Shown one piece after another: positions 53,592 to 64,000 of a stretch of DNA of 64,000 nt (the stretch's first letter is position 1; the number at the start of each line of letters is the position of its first letter). The stretch is from the NCBI GenBank assembly GCA_002778195.1, contig PCDI01000001.1, positions 2,806,857-2,870,856 on the forward strand, read 5' to 3'. Below the pieces are notes generated by a model. It made no database searches, was not told where the DNA came from, and was given only the letters and a program-made list of their open reading frames with translations. The DNA comes from Raffaelea ambrosiae (lineage: Eukaryota; Ascomycota; Sordariomycetes; Ophiostomatales; Ophiostomataceae). The position numbers and the translations under genes are program-made.

Positions 53592-54973
53592 TTATAGCAG
53601 GTCGCGGCGGACAAACTCGTCGCGCAGAGCCTTGCCCAGGCCGGCCGGGGAGGGCTCGACGATGACGCCGGCAGACTCGAGGGCCTTGATCTTGGAGTCG
53701 GCACCACCCTTGCCGCCGGAGACAATGGCACCGGCGTGGCCCATGCGGCGGCCTGGCGGGGCAGAGATGCCGGCAATGAAGGAGACGACGGGCTTGCCGC
53801 CGTTGACGGTGTTGTTGGCCAGCAGGAACTCGGCGGCGTCCTCCTCGGCCGAGCCGCCAATCTCGCCGATCATGATGATGCCGTCGGTCTCCTCGTCCTC
53901 CAGGAAGACCTTGAGGCAGTCGATGAAGTTGGTGCCGCTGAAGGGGTCACCGCCGATGCCGACGACGAGGGACTGGCCCAGGCCGGTCTGGGTGGTCTGG
54001 TTGACGGCCTCGTAGGTCAGGGTGCCAGAGCGGCTGACGATGCCGATGCGGCCGCGCTTGTGGATGAAGCCAGGCATGATGCCAATCTTGCACTGGCCGG
54101 GGGCGATGATGCCCGGGCAGTTGGGGCCGACGAGGCGGGTCTTGGACTGCGTCTTGAGGATGTCGGTGATGCGCAGCATGTCTGGCCATGGGTGGGGAGC
54201 GCTGTTAGCTGTGGTGTGCTCTCTCGTTTGACTGTCCGTGGTCTGGCCACCGGCCCAAGGCCGGGCCAGGGGAATGGAGTATGGGGTGTCTTAGGAAGGG
54301 GGAGGGGGGGGTGGTCCGTCTTACCATGCTGCGGGATACCCTCGGTTATGCAAACAACTAGGGGCATTTCCGCTGCAATCGCCTCCTCGATGCCGGCGGC
54401 GGCGACAGGTGGGCTGTTCAGCACGTTAGCGAGGGCGCATGGTCCGAGGGCGAGCGATTTGCTGGGCTTACGGGACGAAGATGGCCGTGGCATTGGCGCC
54501 GGTCTCCTTGGCAGCCTCCGCGACGCTCGCGAAGACGGGCAGGCCCAGGTGTGTCGTGCCAGCCTTCTTGGGGTTTGTGCCACCGACGATCTTGGTGCCT
54601 GGGGGGGGGGGGGGGGATGGTCAGTACGAGAGGGGAGCTGGATGGAGGAGGCCGTCTGGAAGAGCGTACCGTATTCAATGGCCTGCTGGGCGTGGAACCT
54701 GTGCAGAGGGGCGGGCATTGGCGGCCCAATTGTTAGCTTGCTGGGCCTTTTTGACTATCACCAGATGGACTCGTTCCCCGCCCAAGTGCCAATCGGGCTG
54801 CTTGCCACATACGTTCCCTGCTTGCCGGTGAAGCCTTGGTAGATGACCTTGGTGTCGCCGTTGATGCGCAGGTTGGAGGCCGTGGCGGCGTACGGGCTGG
54901 CGGCCGCGCTGTAGGACCGGCGAGCCGCCTGACGCAGCAGCGTCGGCTTGGCACACCGCGAGAAAGCCTGCAT
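53592..54973 (-). CDS. LSC1: Succinate-CoA ligase alpha subunit, mitochondrial
   Basis: Exons 54813-54973, 54670-54698, 54472-54598, 54325-54413 and 53592-54181; product 331 aa. Exon 2 is a 29-nt microexon. It is the TCA-cycle enzyme interconverting succinyl-CoA and succinate with NTP formation, working with the beta subunit in the matrix. The N-terminus (MQAFSRCAKPTLLRQAARRSYSAAA) is a transit peptide. The CoA-binding domain shows INGDTKVIYQGFTGKQGTFH and VGGTNPKKAGTTHLG; the ligase domain shows GPNCPGIIAPGQCKIG, SGTLTYEAV and the phospho-histidine loop RMGHAGAIVSGGKG (His284). The acceptor before exon 3 is preceded by a pure C tract on the transcript (G14 at 54601-54614). Divergent from ELP3. 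Confidence 0.95.
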
Positions 54974-56277
54974 GGTTGCGGAAGGGCGGAGAGGCGACGA
55001 GGGGGGTAGTGGCGAGGTTGGTGGGAGCGGCGAGCGCGTGGAGGACGGGGACGGCCTGGGCAGAGGGGGACTGTGACGAGAGACGAAGCTGCAGGACACA
55101 CAGAGCAGAGCGGCGAGAGAGGCCGAGCGGTGGATGCGAGGATGGGTGCGGGAGGAAGTGGAAAACACGAGAAGACAAGAGGAGACGAGAGGAGAATTCG
55201 AGGAGAATTCGAGGAGGAGACTTTGGAGGAGATTTGGAGCAGTTTTAGCTGGTGCGGGTTTGAGCGATAAAAATGGACGGGCCAACCAGGGACGGGCTAC
55301 GAGGAGGACCCCCCTCCCCCAAAGCCGCCCAAAGCCCCAAGCCCCCAAGCCCCAATGGGCGGGCACTGCTGCTGCCGGGTCGGCATAGGCAGTTGGTGGG
55401 AGCCGACGGTCCAGTCACAGACGAGCAGGTCGTGCAGAAGCCACCAGGAGACAAACCACCAGACGAAAGCAAGCCACAGCTGGGCGGGCGGGCAGGACGG
55501 GTCGTACATAGGAGCTAACGACTGCCTTAGAGCGCTTTACCGCCGAGAGGTGTCTTGCGACGCCTTGCGACCGTACGAGTAGTGACATGCATAGCAACTA
55601 GTCGGTATCTTGAGTATCTGGCCAGCAGTGCACGCCAAATCCAGGGCGCGCCCACACTTTGCCCGCAGTCTCGCCCTTTCACCCACAACGCAGCCGTTCT
55701 GTAGCCGCCCTGGTGCAAAAACTGGGGACGGCTTTTCTAGCGCTGCGCCGGGGAGCTTCTGGGGACCCCAACACGCTGAAAACACGGGTTGCGGGCCACC
55801 GCTTGTCGGCAAAATGCCCTGGGAGCAACGGGAAAGCACGGAGCTTGCGGTCCTGCGCTAAAGCCACAGCCGGGGGGGAGGGGGGGGTAATGCTGGTCCT
55901 GGTCCTGCTGGTCTGGCTGGCTGTTGGAGGCCAGCCACACCCAGCTGGCAAAGCCACAGTGCCCACAGCAGCCTCACGCATGTGACAGTGGCAGCCACAG
56001 TGGTAAGGTTGCAGCCACAGAGCTCGGGCCACAGCCACAGATCAGCCTCACCCCAAGAGCTCGATGCCACTGGTCGACCGCCTTTCTTATTCCCCGGCGC
56101 TCATTGGCCCAGTAGCGGGGCAGCTGCAACGGGGGGGCCCTGAAAAGTGAAAGCCCCACCAAAAAGTTGTAAACTCTTGTCATAGCCCTGCCATCAAAAA
56201 AGAAACACTGGGCCAGGAGATTTCGACGTCTCTTCTCCCACCCCTCCCACTGGCCAGACCTGCCGCACACGTCCGAC
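54974..56277. promoter_or_regulatory. Divergent promoter region, LSC1 / ELP3
   Basis: A 1.3-kb spacer. It contains GAGGAGAATTCG direct repeats (about 55191-55215), a CCCCAAGC run (55329-55353) and a cluster of GCCACAG motifs (55863-56040). No gene seen. Confidence 0.5.
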
Positions 56278-58129
56278 ATGGCGACAGCAACGGTGACCAC
56301 CACCGCCTCCTCGACCAAGGGGGGCAAGGCCGGGCTGCCGCCCGAGAACGAGCGCTTCCTGCGCTGCTGTGCCGACATTGCCCATGCCCTCATCGAAGAC
56401 TTCGAGGAGACCTCCAAGAACCCCAAGCGGCCGCCGCGCAACATCAACCTCAACAGCCTGCGCTCCAAGTATGCCCGCAAGCACAAGGTCAACGGCGTGC
56501 CGCCACTGACGGCCATCATCGCTGCCGTGCCCGAGCACTACAAGAAATACATCCTGCCCAAGCTGGTGGCCAAGCCCATCCGTGAGTTTGCTTCTGCGCT
56601 GATTTCCTGTGGCCTGGATTGCCACTTTTTATTTTTGTTTTTCGTCTTCCATTCCGTCCATGCATTTTTTTTGGCCAAACTAACGGACCCTCCCCCCCCC
56701 AGGCACGTCCTCGGGCATTGCCGTCGTCGCCGTCATGTGCAAGCCGCACCGCTGCCCCCACATTGCCTACACCGGCAACATCTGCGTCTACTGCCCTGGC
56801 GGCCCCGACTCCGACTTTGAGTACAGCACCCAGTCCTACACGGGCTACGAGCCGACGTCGATGCGTGCCATCCGTGCCCGCTACGACCCCTTCGAGCAGG
56901 CGCGCGGCCGCGTCGACCAGCTCAAGGCGCTCGGCCACTCGGTCGACAAGGTCGAGTACATCATCATGGGCGGCACGTTCATGTCGCTCCCGGAATCGTA
57001 CCGCGAGAACTTCATCGCCCAGCTGCACAACGCGCTGAGCGGCTACCAGACAGCCAACGTCGACGAGGCGGTGGCCGCCGGCGAGATGAGCAACACCAAG
57101 TGCGTGGGCATCACCATCGAGACGCGCCCCGACTACTGTCTGCAGCCGCACCTGTCCAGCATGCTGCGCTACGGCTGCACGCGGCTCGAGGTCGGCGTGC
57201 AGTCGCTGTACGAGGACGTCGCGCGCGACACCAACCGCGGGCACACGGTCGCGGCCGTCGCGGAGACGTTCTGTCTGGCCAAGGACGCCGGCTACAAGGT
57301 GGTCAGCCACATGATGCCGGACCTGCCCAACGTGGGCATGGAGCGCGACCTGGACCAGTTCCGCGAGTACTTTGAGAACCCGGCCTTCCGCACCGACGGC
57401 CTCAAGATCTACCCGACGCTGGTCATCCGCGGCACGGGGCTCTACGAGCTGTGGCGCACCGGGCGCTACCAGAACTACACGCCCAACGGCCTGATCGACC
57501 TGGTGGCGCGCATCCTGGCCCTGGTGCCGCCGTGGACGCGCATCTACCGCGTCCAGCGCGACATTCCCATGCCGCTGGTCACGTCGGGCGTCGAGAACGG
57601 CAACCTGCGCGAGCTGGCCCTGTCGCGCATGAAGGACTTTGGCACCACGTGCCGCGACGTGCGCACGCGCGAGGTCGGCATCAACGAGGTCAAGCACAAG
57701 GTGCGCCCCAACCAGGTCGAGCTGGTGCGCCGCGACTACACGGCCAACGGCGGCTGGGAGACGTTCCTGGCCTACGAGGACCCCAAGCAGGACATCCTCG
57801 TGGCCCTGCTGCGCCTGCGCCGGTGCACGGACAAGTACACCTTCCGCGAGGAGCTCGTCGGCCAGCCCACGAGCCTGGTGCGCGAGCTGCACGTCTACGG
57901 CACGGCCGTGCCGGTGCACGCCCGCGACCCCAAGAAGTTCCAGCACCAGGGCTTCGGCACGCTGCTGATGGAGGAGGCCGAGCGCATTGCGCGCGACGAG
58001 CACGGCAGCGACAAGATCAGCGTCATCTCGGGCGTGGGCGTGCGCAGCTACTACGCGAAGCTGGGCTACTGGCTGGACGGGCCCTACATGAGCAAGTGGC
58101 TGGACGGACGGCCAGGGCCCGAGGCTTGA
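56278..58129 (+). CDS. ELP3: Elongator complex protein 3, tRNA-modifying radical SAM / acetyltransferase-like enzyme
   Basis: Exons 56278-56581 and 56703-58129; intron 121 nt ending in a C-rich tract and CAG; product 576 aa. Elp3 is the catalytic subunit of Elongator, which starts the 5-carboxymethyl modification of wobble uridine 34 in cytoplasmic tRNAs using acetyl-CoA and SAM. The radical SAM cluster motif is CPHIAYTGNICVYC (Cys119, Cys129, Cys132; the eukaryotic Elp3 C-X9-C-X2-C form). MGGTFMSLPESYR, TIETRPDYC and VEVGVQS-like (LEVGVQSLYEDV) mark the TIM barrel. The C-terminal GNAT-like domain shows ELHVYGTAVPVHAR and the acetyl-CoA loop QHQGFGTLLMEEAERIA, ending YYAKLGYWLDGPYMSK. Third codon positions are extremely G/C-rich. 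Confidence 0.97.
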
Positions 58130-60385
58130 AAGGAGGAAAAGGAGGAAAAAGAAGGCGGGCATGCAGGAGAGAGAGAGAGCGAAAGAGAACGCGAGGGGAC
58201 GCCCGCGACCAGCGCACGGAAGCACAGAGCAGACCCAGGTCAGCAGCACACACAGCACAGAGCCGCCACCAGACCCAGTCCAGCAGCACGCAAGGCACAA
58301 AGCCGCAACCAGACCCAGTCCAGCACACACAGCACGAAGCCGCCACCAGACCCAGACACATACTTCGGGTCACGACGTTCTTGGCCTGCATCCCGGTACG
58401 ATGACTGAACATGAGTGCATCCGGTCCACATGACAGAACATGGACACGAAGGGAAAAGAGCCGCATACTTCAAACGCTTGACGCTTGACGTTTGACGTTT
58501 CGTGGCTGCTTATGTTTTTTGTTTTTTTTGTTTTTCTTCTTCTTCCCCGCCCATTTCCTGCGGAGGTGGTGGCGGCAAGCAGTCTGACCACCCATGTTTG
58601 GTCAACGGCAAATCGAAGTCGACCCGAAGACGCCGCAACTGCAAGGGTTGATGCCGTGTTCTTGCGACTGCCCATGCGTTCAAACCTCTGATTTTACGAG
58701 TAAGCCCAGGTAGCTCTGCAGTCGGGACCGAGCAGAAACAAACTGGGTTGTTGTTGGGTATGATTGGGGCTGGCAAGGCCCCCCTCCAAGACTGCGACTA
58801 CGAGACAGGCGGAGCCAAGGCGAAAGAGACGGGACCCGGTTGGCTGGTTTCGAGCCGAAGAGCGTCGCATTTGATTAGTATCTGAAGTGGCATCTTACAT
58901 TTACCTAACAGTGACCAAGTACAAGTTCTTCGGCGACCTGCTTTCGTGCCCGTGTGCTCTCTCCCAATGCGATAGAAAACAAACACAAGAAACACAAACG
59001 GGCGTCAAAACAGAGGTCGGGCTCGTTCCCACGGTTGGGGCAGTGCCAGCCAGCCCAGACCAGCCCAGCCCAGCCCGAGAACGCCTTGCCGATCCTGGGC
59101 GGGGCGCACTTTCTGAAATCCACCGACTCGTCCTATGTAGGTATAAGCTTAAAAGAAGGGGGAACATGAGACGCGGAGGTCCCATGTAGGCTAAAGCAGC
59201 GACCTTGGACCAAGCGAGAAAAAGCCAAATTTACCGGGGACGTCGACAGCAAGGACGAGAACCAACAGAGAAGACGGGTTGTGATGCAGGCCCTCATCTG
59301 TCAGACAAAGTACTTAACTAGTGGGCACAGCACACAACATAGTAACTATCGTGCATAGCAAAAGAACCCAGCACGTCCAGGCAAACCAGTTCAGTGACCA
59401 GCCGGTGCTTGGCCTGGTCCTTTCATTCGAGCCGCAGGTTCAGCTCTGGCCCCTGGTCAATACGACAAACCCGAGACGCAAAAGCGGTTTAGCTCGGCTG
59501 CACCGTTTGATGAGCAAAGGGAGAAGGGGGGCCACCTGCCTTTTTTTATTTTTTTATTTAGTCGAAGCCTCCACGCTACTTACATCACTCGTTTTCTCCA
59601 GCGGGATAGCAGCATGGCCACCACAACGACAGTTTTTCTTCATTTCTCTTTTGTCGATGTCCATCCCGCCCTCCGGGCCTCTCGAGGAGACTGTGTAAGC
59701 TCGGCCGTACAGTGACGCCGTTGCGCTGCCTCACCATACATATACGCTCTCATGTAGTCGTCATCTGTAGCCCATACGGTGTACTCTAGCCGTGCTCTGT
59801 AGATGTTACTGTTTGGGGCTTCTGCATCATGATCTACTAGAGTACCTTTCCCCTTTCCTCCTTCTCTGCAGTGGCGCTCTTCCCAAGAGGTCTCTTCAAC
59901 GGCGCCCTCCCCATGTCGCCGACCATCTTTGGAGTCTTCCGCAAGCTGGACATGTTCCTTGGGGGGGGGGACCAAAGAACGATGGAAGCTGTAATGACTT
60001 TACGTACGGGCACATGGCGCGGTCTGCTGGTCTCTCGCCACCCTTTTGGGGGCTGCTTTCTTGGCTCGCATTCGGTGATGGCCTACATCGTCTGCACCTA
60101 ACTGTTCCTGCTGTAGTGCTTCTTGGCTTGCATGCCAGAACATAAAGAAGAGAGGCGTCCAGGACCAGCCAGGACGAGAGAGACTTCTTCCTTTCGTCTC
60201 TTTTTCTTTTTGGTGCCCTGTACTGTGCACCGAGTCCTGCAGGCCGCATCGAGAATCTCTTTGGATATCCTGTGCTGGTATCTCTTGAGACTGGCCCCTC
60301 GCTGACGGACCCCCTTGTTGAACGTCTTTTTGTTGGCACAAACATAAAACACACATCTTTTTTTTTTGTTATTCTCTTTTAAAAG
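58130..60385. other. Intergenic, 2.3 kb
   Basis: 3' flank of ELP3 with a degenerate tandem repeat, and the promoter of the Cys-rich wall protein with a T-run at 60358-60368 just before its ATG. No credible gene between. Confidence 0.5.
58228..58350. repeat. About 45-bp degenerate tandem repeat, three copies
   Basis: Units containing CAGCACACACAGCACAGAGC (or variants), then CGCCACCAGACCCAGTC, repeat about three times, roughly 100 bp after the ELP3 stop, likely in its 3' untranslated region. Confidence 0.85.
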
Positions 60386-61917
60386 ATGCGGGCCCGTCTT
60401 CTCCCTGTGGCCGGTCTCCTGTCGACAGCCGTGGCCGCCGGGCTTCTCCATCCACGTGCCGACGCGATCTTCCGCCGCAAGGCCGAGTCGGAAGCAGGCG
60501 TCATCGAGTACGACCAAGGCGACTACCACTATGTCGTTCTGCCCAACCGTTTGAACAAGATCAAGGACAAGACCGGTGGCGGCGGTGGCAGCAACAGCTC
60601 CGAGGCCACGCTGGATGCACGGTCGGTGGTGGACGTGCTGCTCGGCCGGCAGTCTTGCAACGCCGGCTATTTGTATTGCTCTGGTGAGTCTTTTTTTTCC
60701 CCGTCTTTCTTCTCCTCTGCTGTTTGGTTTTCTCTTCTTGCAGTCCTTGCGTGCTTCGACGCGTAACTCTACGCGTAGCCTCCTCCTGTGTTCCTTGTTC
60801 CCCTCCAACGAAATATCCTCTTTGATTGTTTCTCCCCGAAGATGCCTCCTTTGAATGTTTCTCTCCGAATATCCTCTCTGGTTGTTGTCCAGTCAGATCC
60901 GTCTCAACTTTCCGTCTCTCTTGTCCTTTTCTTCGATTCTCCCTTTTGTCCCCTTTTCCCTGAAGTCTCTCTCTCTGACTAGCCTTCCTAGCCTTCGGTC
61001 GCTGCTGTCCACAGACGAACAAGTGCTGTAGCTACGGCTACTGCCTCGAGCCCGGCACCGTCTGCTGCCCCAACGGATCCTGCAACAGCGGCGAAGCGTG
61101 CTGCGGCAACCAACACTGCATGCCCGCCGGCGCCCAGTGCTGTGACGACGGCGGCTACTGCGAGGCCGGCAACCATTGCTTCCACATGCCCGGCTACGCC
61201 CAGGACGTCTGCTGCACCAACAGCCAGTGCACGGCCTGGGTCGAGGGCGGCGCCACCGTCACGCGCACGTCGTCGACCCGGCTAGCGACGACGACCACCC
61301 CCCTCGACGCCGTCACCACCACGCCGCCACCCCAGACCATCACGAATGTCGTGTACACCGACTACTACTTCACCGTCACCTGGTACTACTACTACTACTA
61401 CTGGTACACCATCGCCGTGACCCGCTCCGTCGTCACCTCCTCGCGCACCTATGCGTACACCACCATCACCGTCTCCGCCTCCGACGCCTCCGACGCCACC
61501 CGGTCCTTCGAGGCCGCCACCGCCACCTTTTCGCCGTCGACGCCCGCCGCCGCCACGTCGCTCGCGACCCTGGCCGGGTCCACGGCCGGCGGCGGCGGCG
61601 GCGGCAGCCCCAGCGACACGGGTGCTGCGCCGACGCCGACACCGGACACGACCAGCGACAGCGGCAGCCAAGACGGCGGCGGGTTCACCTTGGGCGGCGG
61701 CGGGGCGAGCGAGACGGAGACGTCCACTTCGTCTTCGTCGACGTCGACCTCCATGTCCCTGCCGTCGACGCGGGTGGGAGGCGGACTGACCTCGTCGGCC
61801 ACAGCCGCGCAGGCCAGTGCGGCCCGCGGCCGGGATGCCCCGCTTGTCAGCGACCGCGTCCTGGGCTGGTGGATGGCACTGGCCGCAGCGACAGGCATCA
61901 TGATGCTTGCTCTGTAG
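60386..61917 (+). CDS. Cys-rich, Ser/Thr-rich secreted protein, probably GPI-anchored
   Basis: Exons 60386-60683 and 60992-61917; product 407 aa. Intron 60684-60991 starts GTGAGT and ends CTGACTAGCCTTCCTAG; this acceptor keeps phase and gives YCSAFGRCCPQTNKCCSYGYC, whereas the nearby CACAG (61014) breaks phase. Signal peptide MRARLLPVAGLLSTAVAA is followed by a propeptide-like region, then a block of about 25 Cys (about residues 92-160) with repeated CC pairs (TVCCPNGSC, EACCGNQHC, AQCCDDGGYC), a pattern seen in fungal surface and granulin-like proteins. Then come TTTP-rich linkers, a Tyr-rich strand (TVTWYYYYYYWYTIAVT), a Ser/Thr/Gly-rich stalk and a hydrophobic C-terminus (GWWMALAAATGIMMLAL) preceded by small residues, fitting GPI addition. 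Family and function are not known to me. Confidence 0.8.
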
Positions 61918-62429
61918 GTCGGAAAGAGGGGAGGGAGCATGCATTCATGATCCGCGTGAATGAGGAGGCGGGGAGACAGACTGCTTTTGTGTCCCCTTGG
62001 CGTTGCTGCTTGGGAGTCTGGCTGGGCAAGCGTCGTTGGGTTGGAAGGAGAACTTGCAAAAAAAAAATCAAACACATCCACAAAAGGGGGACACGCATGC
62101 TGTGTCGTCCAGACAGGACTCTCCCGTACCTATCCTACCATTTTTCTTTTATTTTTTTATTTTTATTTTTTATTTTTTTTGTTTTCATGCAATTGGACGC
62201 AACGCCGAGAGATGGGAAGACAAGGAGATGCTATGCGTGTGCCACGGGTTCCACACACAGACGATATACACCAATATACTAATATACATACACACGGACA
62301 AAACAAACATGCCCATCCAGATCGCCCCCCCGCTCCGTTCCTTGTACAAACGCCCCTGTGCGCGTCCAGTCGTAAATCAGACAATCGTAAACATCCCCAC
62401 ACCGGGTTTCAGGGGGGAGGGTGCCGTCC
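61918..62429. other. Convergent 3' intergenic region
   Basis: T-rich run at 62143-62181 between the stop codons of the wall protein and the NAD kinase. No gene seen. Confidence 0.5.
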
Positions 62430-63914
62430 CTACTGTGGCTGGCCTTCGCCGAACGGGTAGTTGAACTTGAGCAGCCCGTTCAGGCCGCCCACCCAGCCGT
62501 CGTCGTCCTCGAAGACGCCGTTCTCGTCGCCGCGGCGCGGGGCGCGGATGACGCAGGGCACGCCGCCGCGCCAGCTGCCGTCGGCGGTGCGGCCGACGGC
62601 CTCGCCCTCGACGCGCACCTCCATGCCGGCGCGGACGCCGGTCTTGCGCTTGCCGTCGATGCTCACCTCGAGCTCGCGGCCGCGGTTGCGCTCGCTCAGC
62701 CGCAGCACGACCTTGGTGTTGAGCGGCAGCACCAGCGGGCGGAAGCTCAGGCTGCGCGGGCAGATGGGGGTGATCAGCAGCGAGCCGACCAGCGGGTGGA
62801 TGATGGACCCGCCGGCGCTCAGCGAGTACGCCGTCGACCCGGTGGGCGTGCTGATCAGGATGCCGTCGGCCACGGCCTCGGTCAAGAAGTGGTTGTTGAG
62901 GAAGATGTCGATGATGGCCAGGTGCGGGTGCGGCCCGCGGTGGATCAGCAGCTCGTTGATGGCGTGGAACGCCGGCGGCGGCGTCGACTCGGCGGCGGCG
63001 GCGGCACACGTGGCCGCGGCCGCCGACGCCGAGAGCGCCGCCGCCGCCTCGGCCGTCGTCGGCACCAGCTGCTGGCTGATGTTGGCGCCGGCGCGGTCGT
63101 AGACGCCCACCTTGAGGCGGTTGCGCAGCAGCATGCGCGAGACGCGCTTGACGCCCATGCTCTGGCCGCGGACGCGGCCCCAGGCGGGGGGCGCCGTCGT
63201 CGTTTCTTTTGTTTCTTTTGTCTCTTTCGTTTCTGTCGGCCCCGCCGGCCCCGTCCTTCGTGTGGCCGCCGCCGCCGCCGCTACCTGGGTGTGGGGCCCG
63301 ACCAGGTCGTCCACGGCGACGCCGCTGCCGCTCATGTAGACCTCGCGCCACGCGCGCTTGTACTCGTCAAACTTCCACTCGCCCAGGAAGCCCAGCGAGC
63401 CCATGCTGAACGACAGGATCGGCGGCACCACCGGCTCGAGCGAGAAGATGCTGGCGGCCCGCAGAATGGTGCCGTCGCCGCCCAGCGTCGTGATCAGGTC
63501 GACCTTGCGCGGGAACAGCACGCTCGGGTCCTCGTCCGTCGTGTAGATGGGGAACGGCAGCGTGGCGTGGATGGCCTGCGCGATGCGGCGCTCAAACACC
63601 AGCCGCAGGTCCGGGTAGTTGCGCGCCAGGTGCTGCGCAAACGCCACCGTCGACCGCGTCACCTGCGGCGCGTGCAGCTTCGGCATCAGCAGAATGTTGC
63701 GCGGCGGCTGCTGCGGCCAGTGCAGCGACAGCAGCGACGACGCCGCGCTCTCCTCGTAGCGCGGCACAATCCGGTCCGCCAGCGTGGCCGCGTCCAGCAG
63801 CTGCCCGCGCCGCGGCGTCGCCGAAAACGGCCGCCGCGGCCCCCTCCCCAGCACCACCATCATCATCATCATCCCCATCCGCCTCATCCTCCTCGGGGTC
63901 CGTGTCCAGCGCAT
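62430..63914 (-). CDS. NAD(H) kinase, mitochondrial type (Pos5-like)
   Basis: Intronless, 494 aa from the ATG at 63914. It phosphorylates NAD+ or NADH to NADP(H). The N-terminus (MRWTRTPRRMRRM, then RRPFSATPRR) is Arg-rich without acids, a good matrix-targeting peptide, which suggests the Pos5-type mitochondrial NADH kinase rather than the cytosolic Utr1 type. The catalytic GGDGT motif is at residues 145-149 (TLGGDGTILRAA); SMGSLGFLGEW, the NE loop (AINELLIHRGP) and DGILISTPTGSTAYSLSAGGSI complete the signature. A disordered insert with ETKETKETKE and Ala-rich tracts splits the fold between about 200 and 310, longer than usual. The frame stays open upstream to the window edge (with GASWGA twice), so a start further right or a 5' exon cannot be excluded. 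Confidence 0.9.
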   Translation of the reverse strand: MRWTRTPRRMRRMGMMMMMVVLGRGPRRPFSATPRRGQLLDAATLADRIVPRYEESAASSLLSLHWPQQPPRNILLMPKLHAPQVTRSTVAFAQHLARNYPDLRLVFERRIAQAIHATLPFPIYTTDEDPSVLFPRKVDLITTLGGDGTILRAASIFSLEPVVPPILSFSMGSLGFLGEWKFDEYKRAWREVYMSGSGVAVDDLVGPHTQVAAAAAATRRTGPAGPTETKETKETKETTTAPPAWGRVRGQSMGVKRVSRMLLRNRLKVGVYDRAGANISQQLVPTTAEAAAALSASAAAATCAAAAAESTPPPAFHAINELLIHRGPHPHLAIIDIFLNNHFLTEAVADGILISTPTGSTAYSLSAGGSIIHPLVGSLLITPICPRSLSFRPLVLPLNTKVVLRLSERNRGRELEVSIDGKRKTGVRAGMEVRVEGEAVGRTADGSWRGGVPCVIRAPRRGDENGVFEDDDGWVGGLNGLLKFNYPFGEGQPQ

Positions 63915-64000
63915 GCTGCCACCCAAGACGTTTTGTCTCGCGCCCCAGGAGGCGCCCAAGGCACCCCAGGAGGCGGCGACCGCAGCCGCCGCGGGCTGCG
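63915..64000. other. Window edge upstream of NAD kinase
   Basis: Eighty-six bases in which the NAD-kinase frame remains open without an ATG; this is either 5' leader or continuing coding sequence. Confidence 0.4.

Noticed and set aside
53592..58129. LSC1 and ELP3 as a functional operon-like pair
   Set aside because: They are divergent with 1.3 kb between them, and a shared function (TCA cycle versus tRNA modification) is not evident.
56516..58330. 604-codon minus-strand frame antisense to ELP3
   Set aside because: Same cause. The plus strand encodes an intact Elp3; the antisense product is a Val/Ala/His/Arg-rich mirror without motifs.

Overview
The window looks like nuclear DNA of a filamentous ascomycete (Pezizomycotina, probably a Sordariomycete; an Ophiostomatales-like genome would fit but I cannot prove it). 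Reasons: short GT-AG introns with CTRAY-like branch sites; intron-containing orthologues of RPL16, RPT2, RVS161, LSC1, ELP3 and GRR1 whose sequences read like filamentous-fungal versions; secreted proteins with fungal signal peptides and a Kex2-type KR site; and one tRNA-Asp with A box, B box and T-run terminator. One ambiguous base (29776) shows this is assembled draft sequence.

Layout. 1-1722: 5' part of a minus-strand repeat-rich cell-wall protein that runs off the left edge. 1723-7841: gene-poor stretch with micro- and minisatellites. 7842-10620: a presequence-less Mn superoxide dismutase (minus) and, divergently, a Cu/Zn-SOD-like protein lacking most metal ligands. 11283-14969: secreted berberine-bridge-type FAD oxidase and an unknown nuclear-looking protein. 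15534-20735: DCP1 (minus) divergent from an OCRL-type inositol polyphosphate 5-phosphatase. 21343-23450: an unknown acidic protein and a Swi5-like recombination factor. 24050-26568: RPL16 (minus) divergent from SEC72. 27136-33129: AMP deaminase convergent with a UBL+BAG co-chaperone. 34363-36758: glutaredoxin convergent with AIM18. 39202-44920: GRR1, tRNA-Asp and RVS161, all plus. 46329-51396: PaiB-type flavin protein and RPT2 (minus), RPT2 divergent from the E2 gene UBC1. 53592-58129: LSC1 (minus) divergent from ELP3. 60386-63914: a Cys-rich GPI-type wall protein and a mitochondrial-type NAD(H) kinase.

Most genes are housekeeping and do not form a biosynthetic cluster. Functional themes are superoxide/redox defence (two SOD-fold genes, glutaredoxin, NAD kinase), ubiquitin-proteasome function (GRR1, RPT2, UBC1), mitochondrial metabolism (LSC1, AIM18, NAD kinase) and cell-surface proteins at both ends. 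I found no phage, CRISPR, transposon or toxin system and no convincing new multi-gene system. The best leads are the ligand-poor Cu/Zn-SOD-like gene beside an Mn-SOD whose outer-sphere Gln is Lys, the Swi5-like protein with a long unexplained N-terminus, several tiny first exons (3, 7, 13 and 21 nt of coding sequence), and the unusual wall proteins. All exon borders were inferred by eye from reading frame, splice consensus and family resemblance, without transcript evidence.
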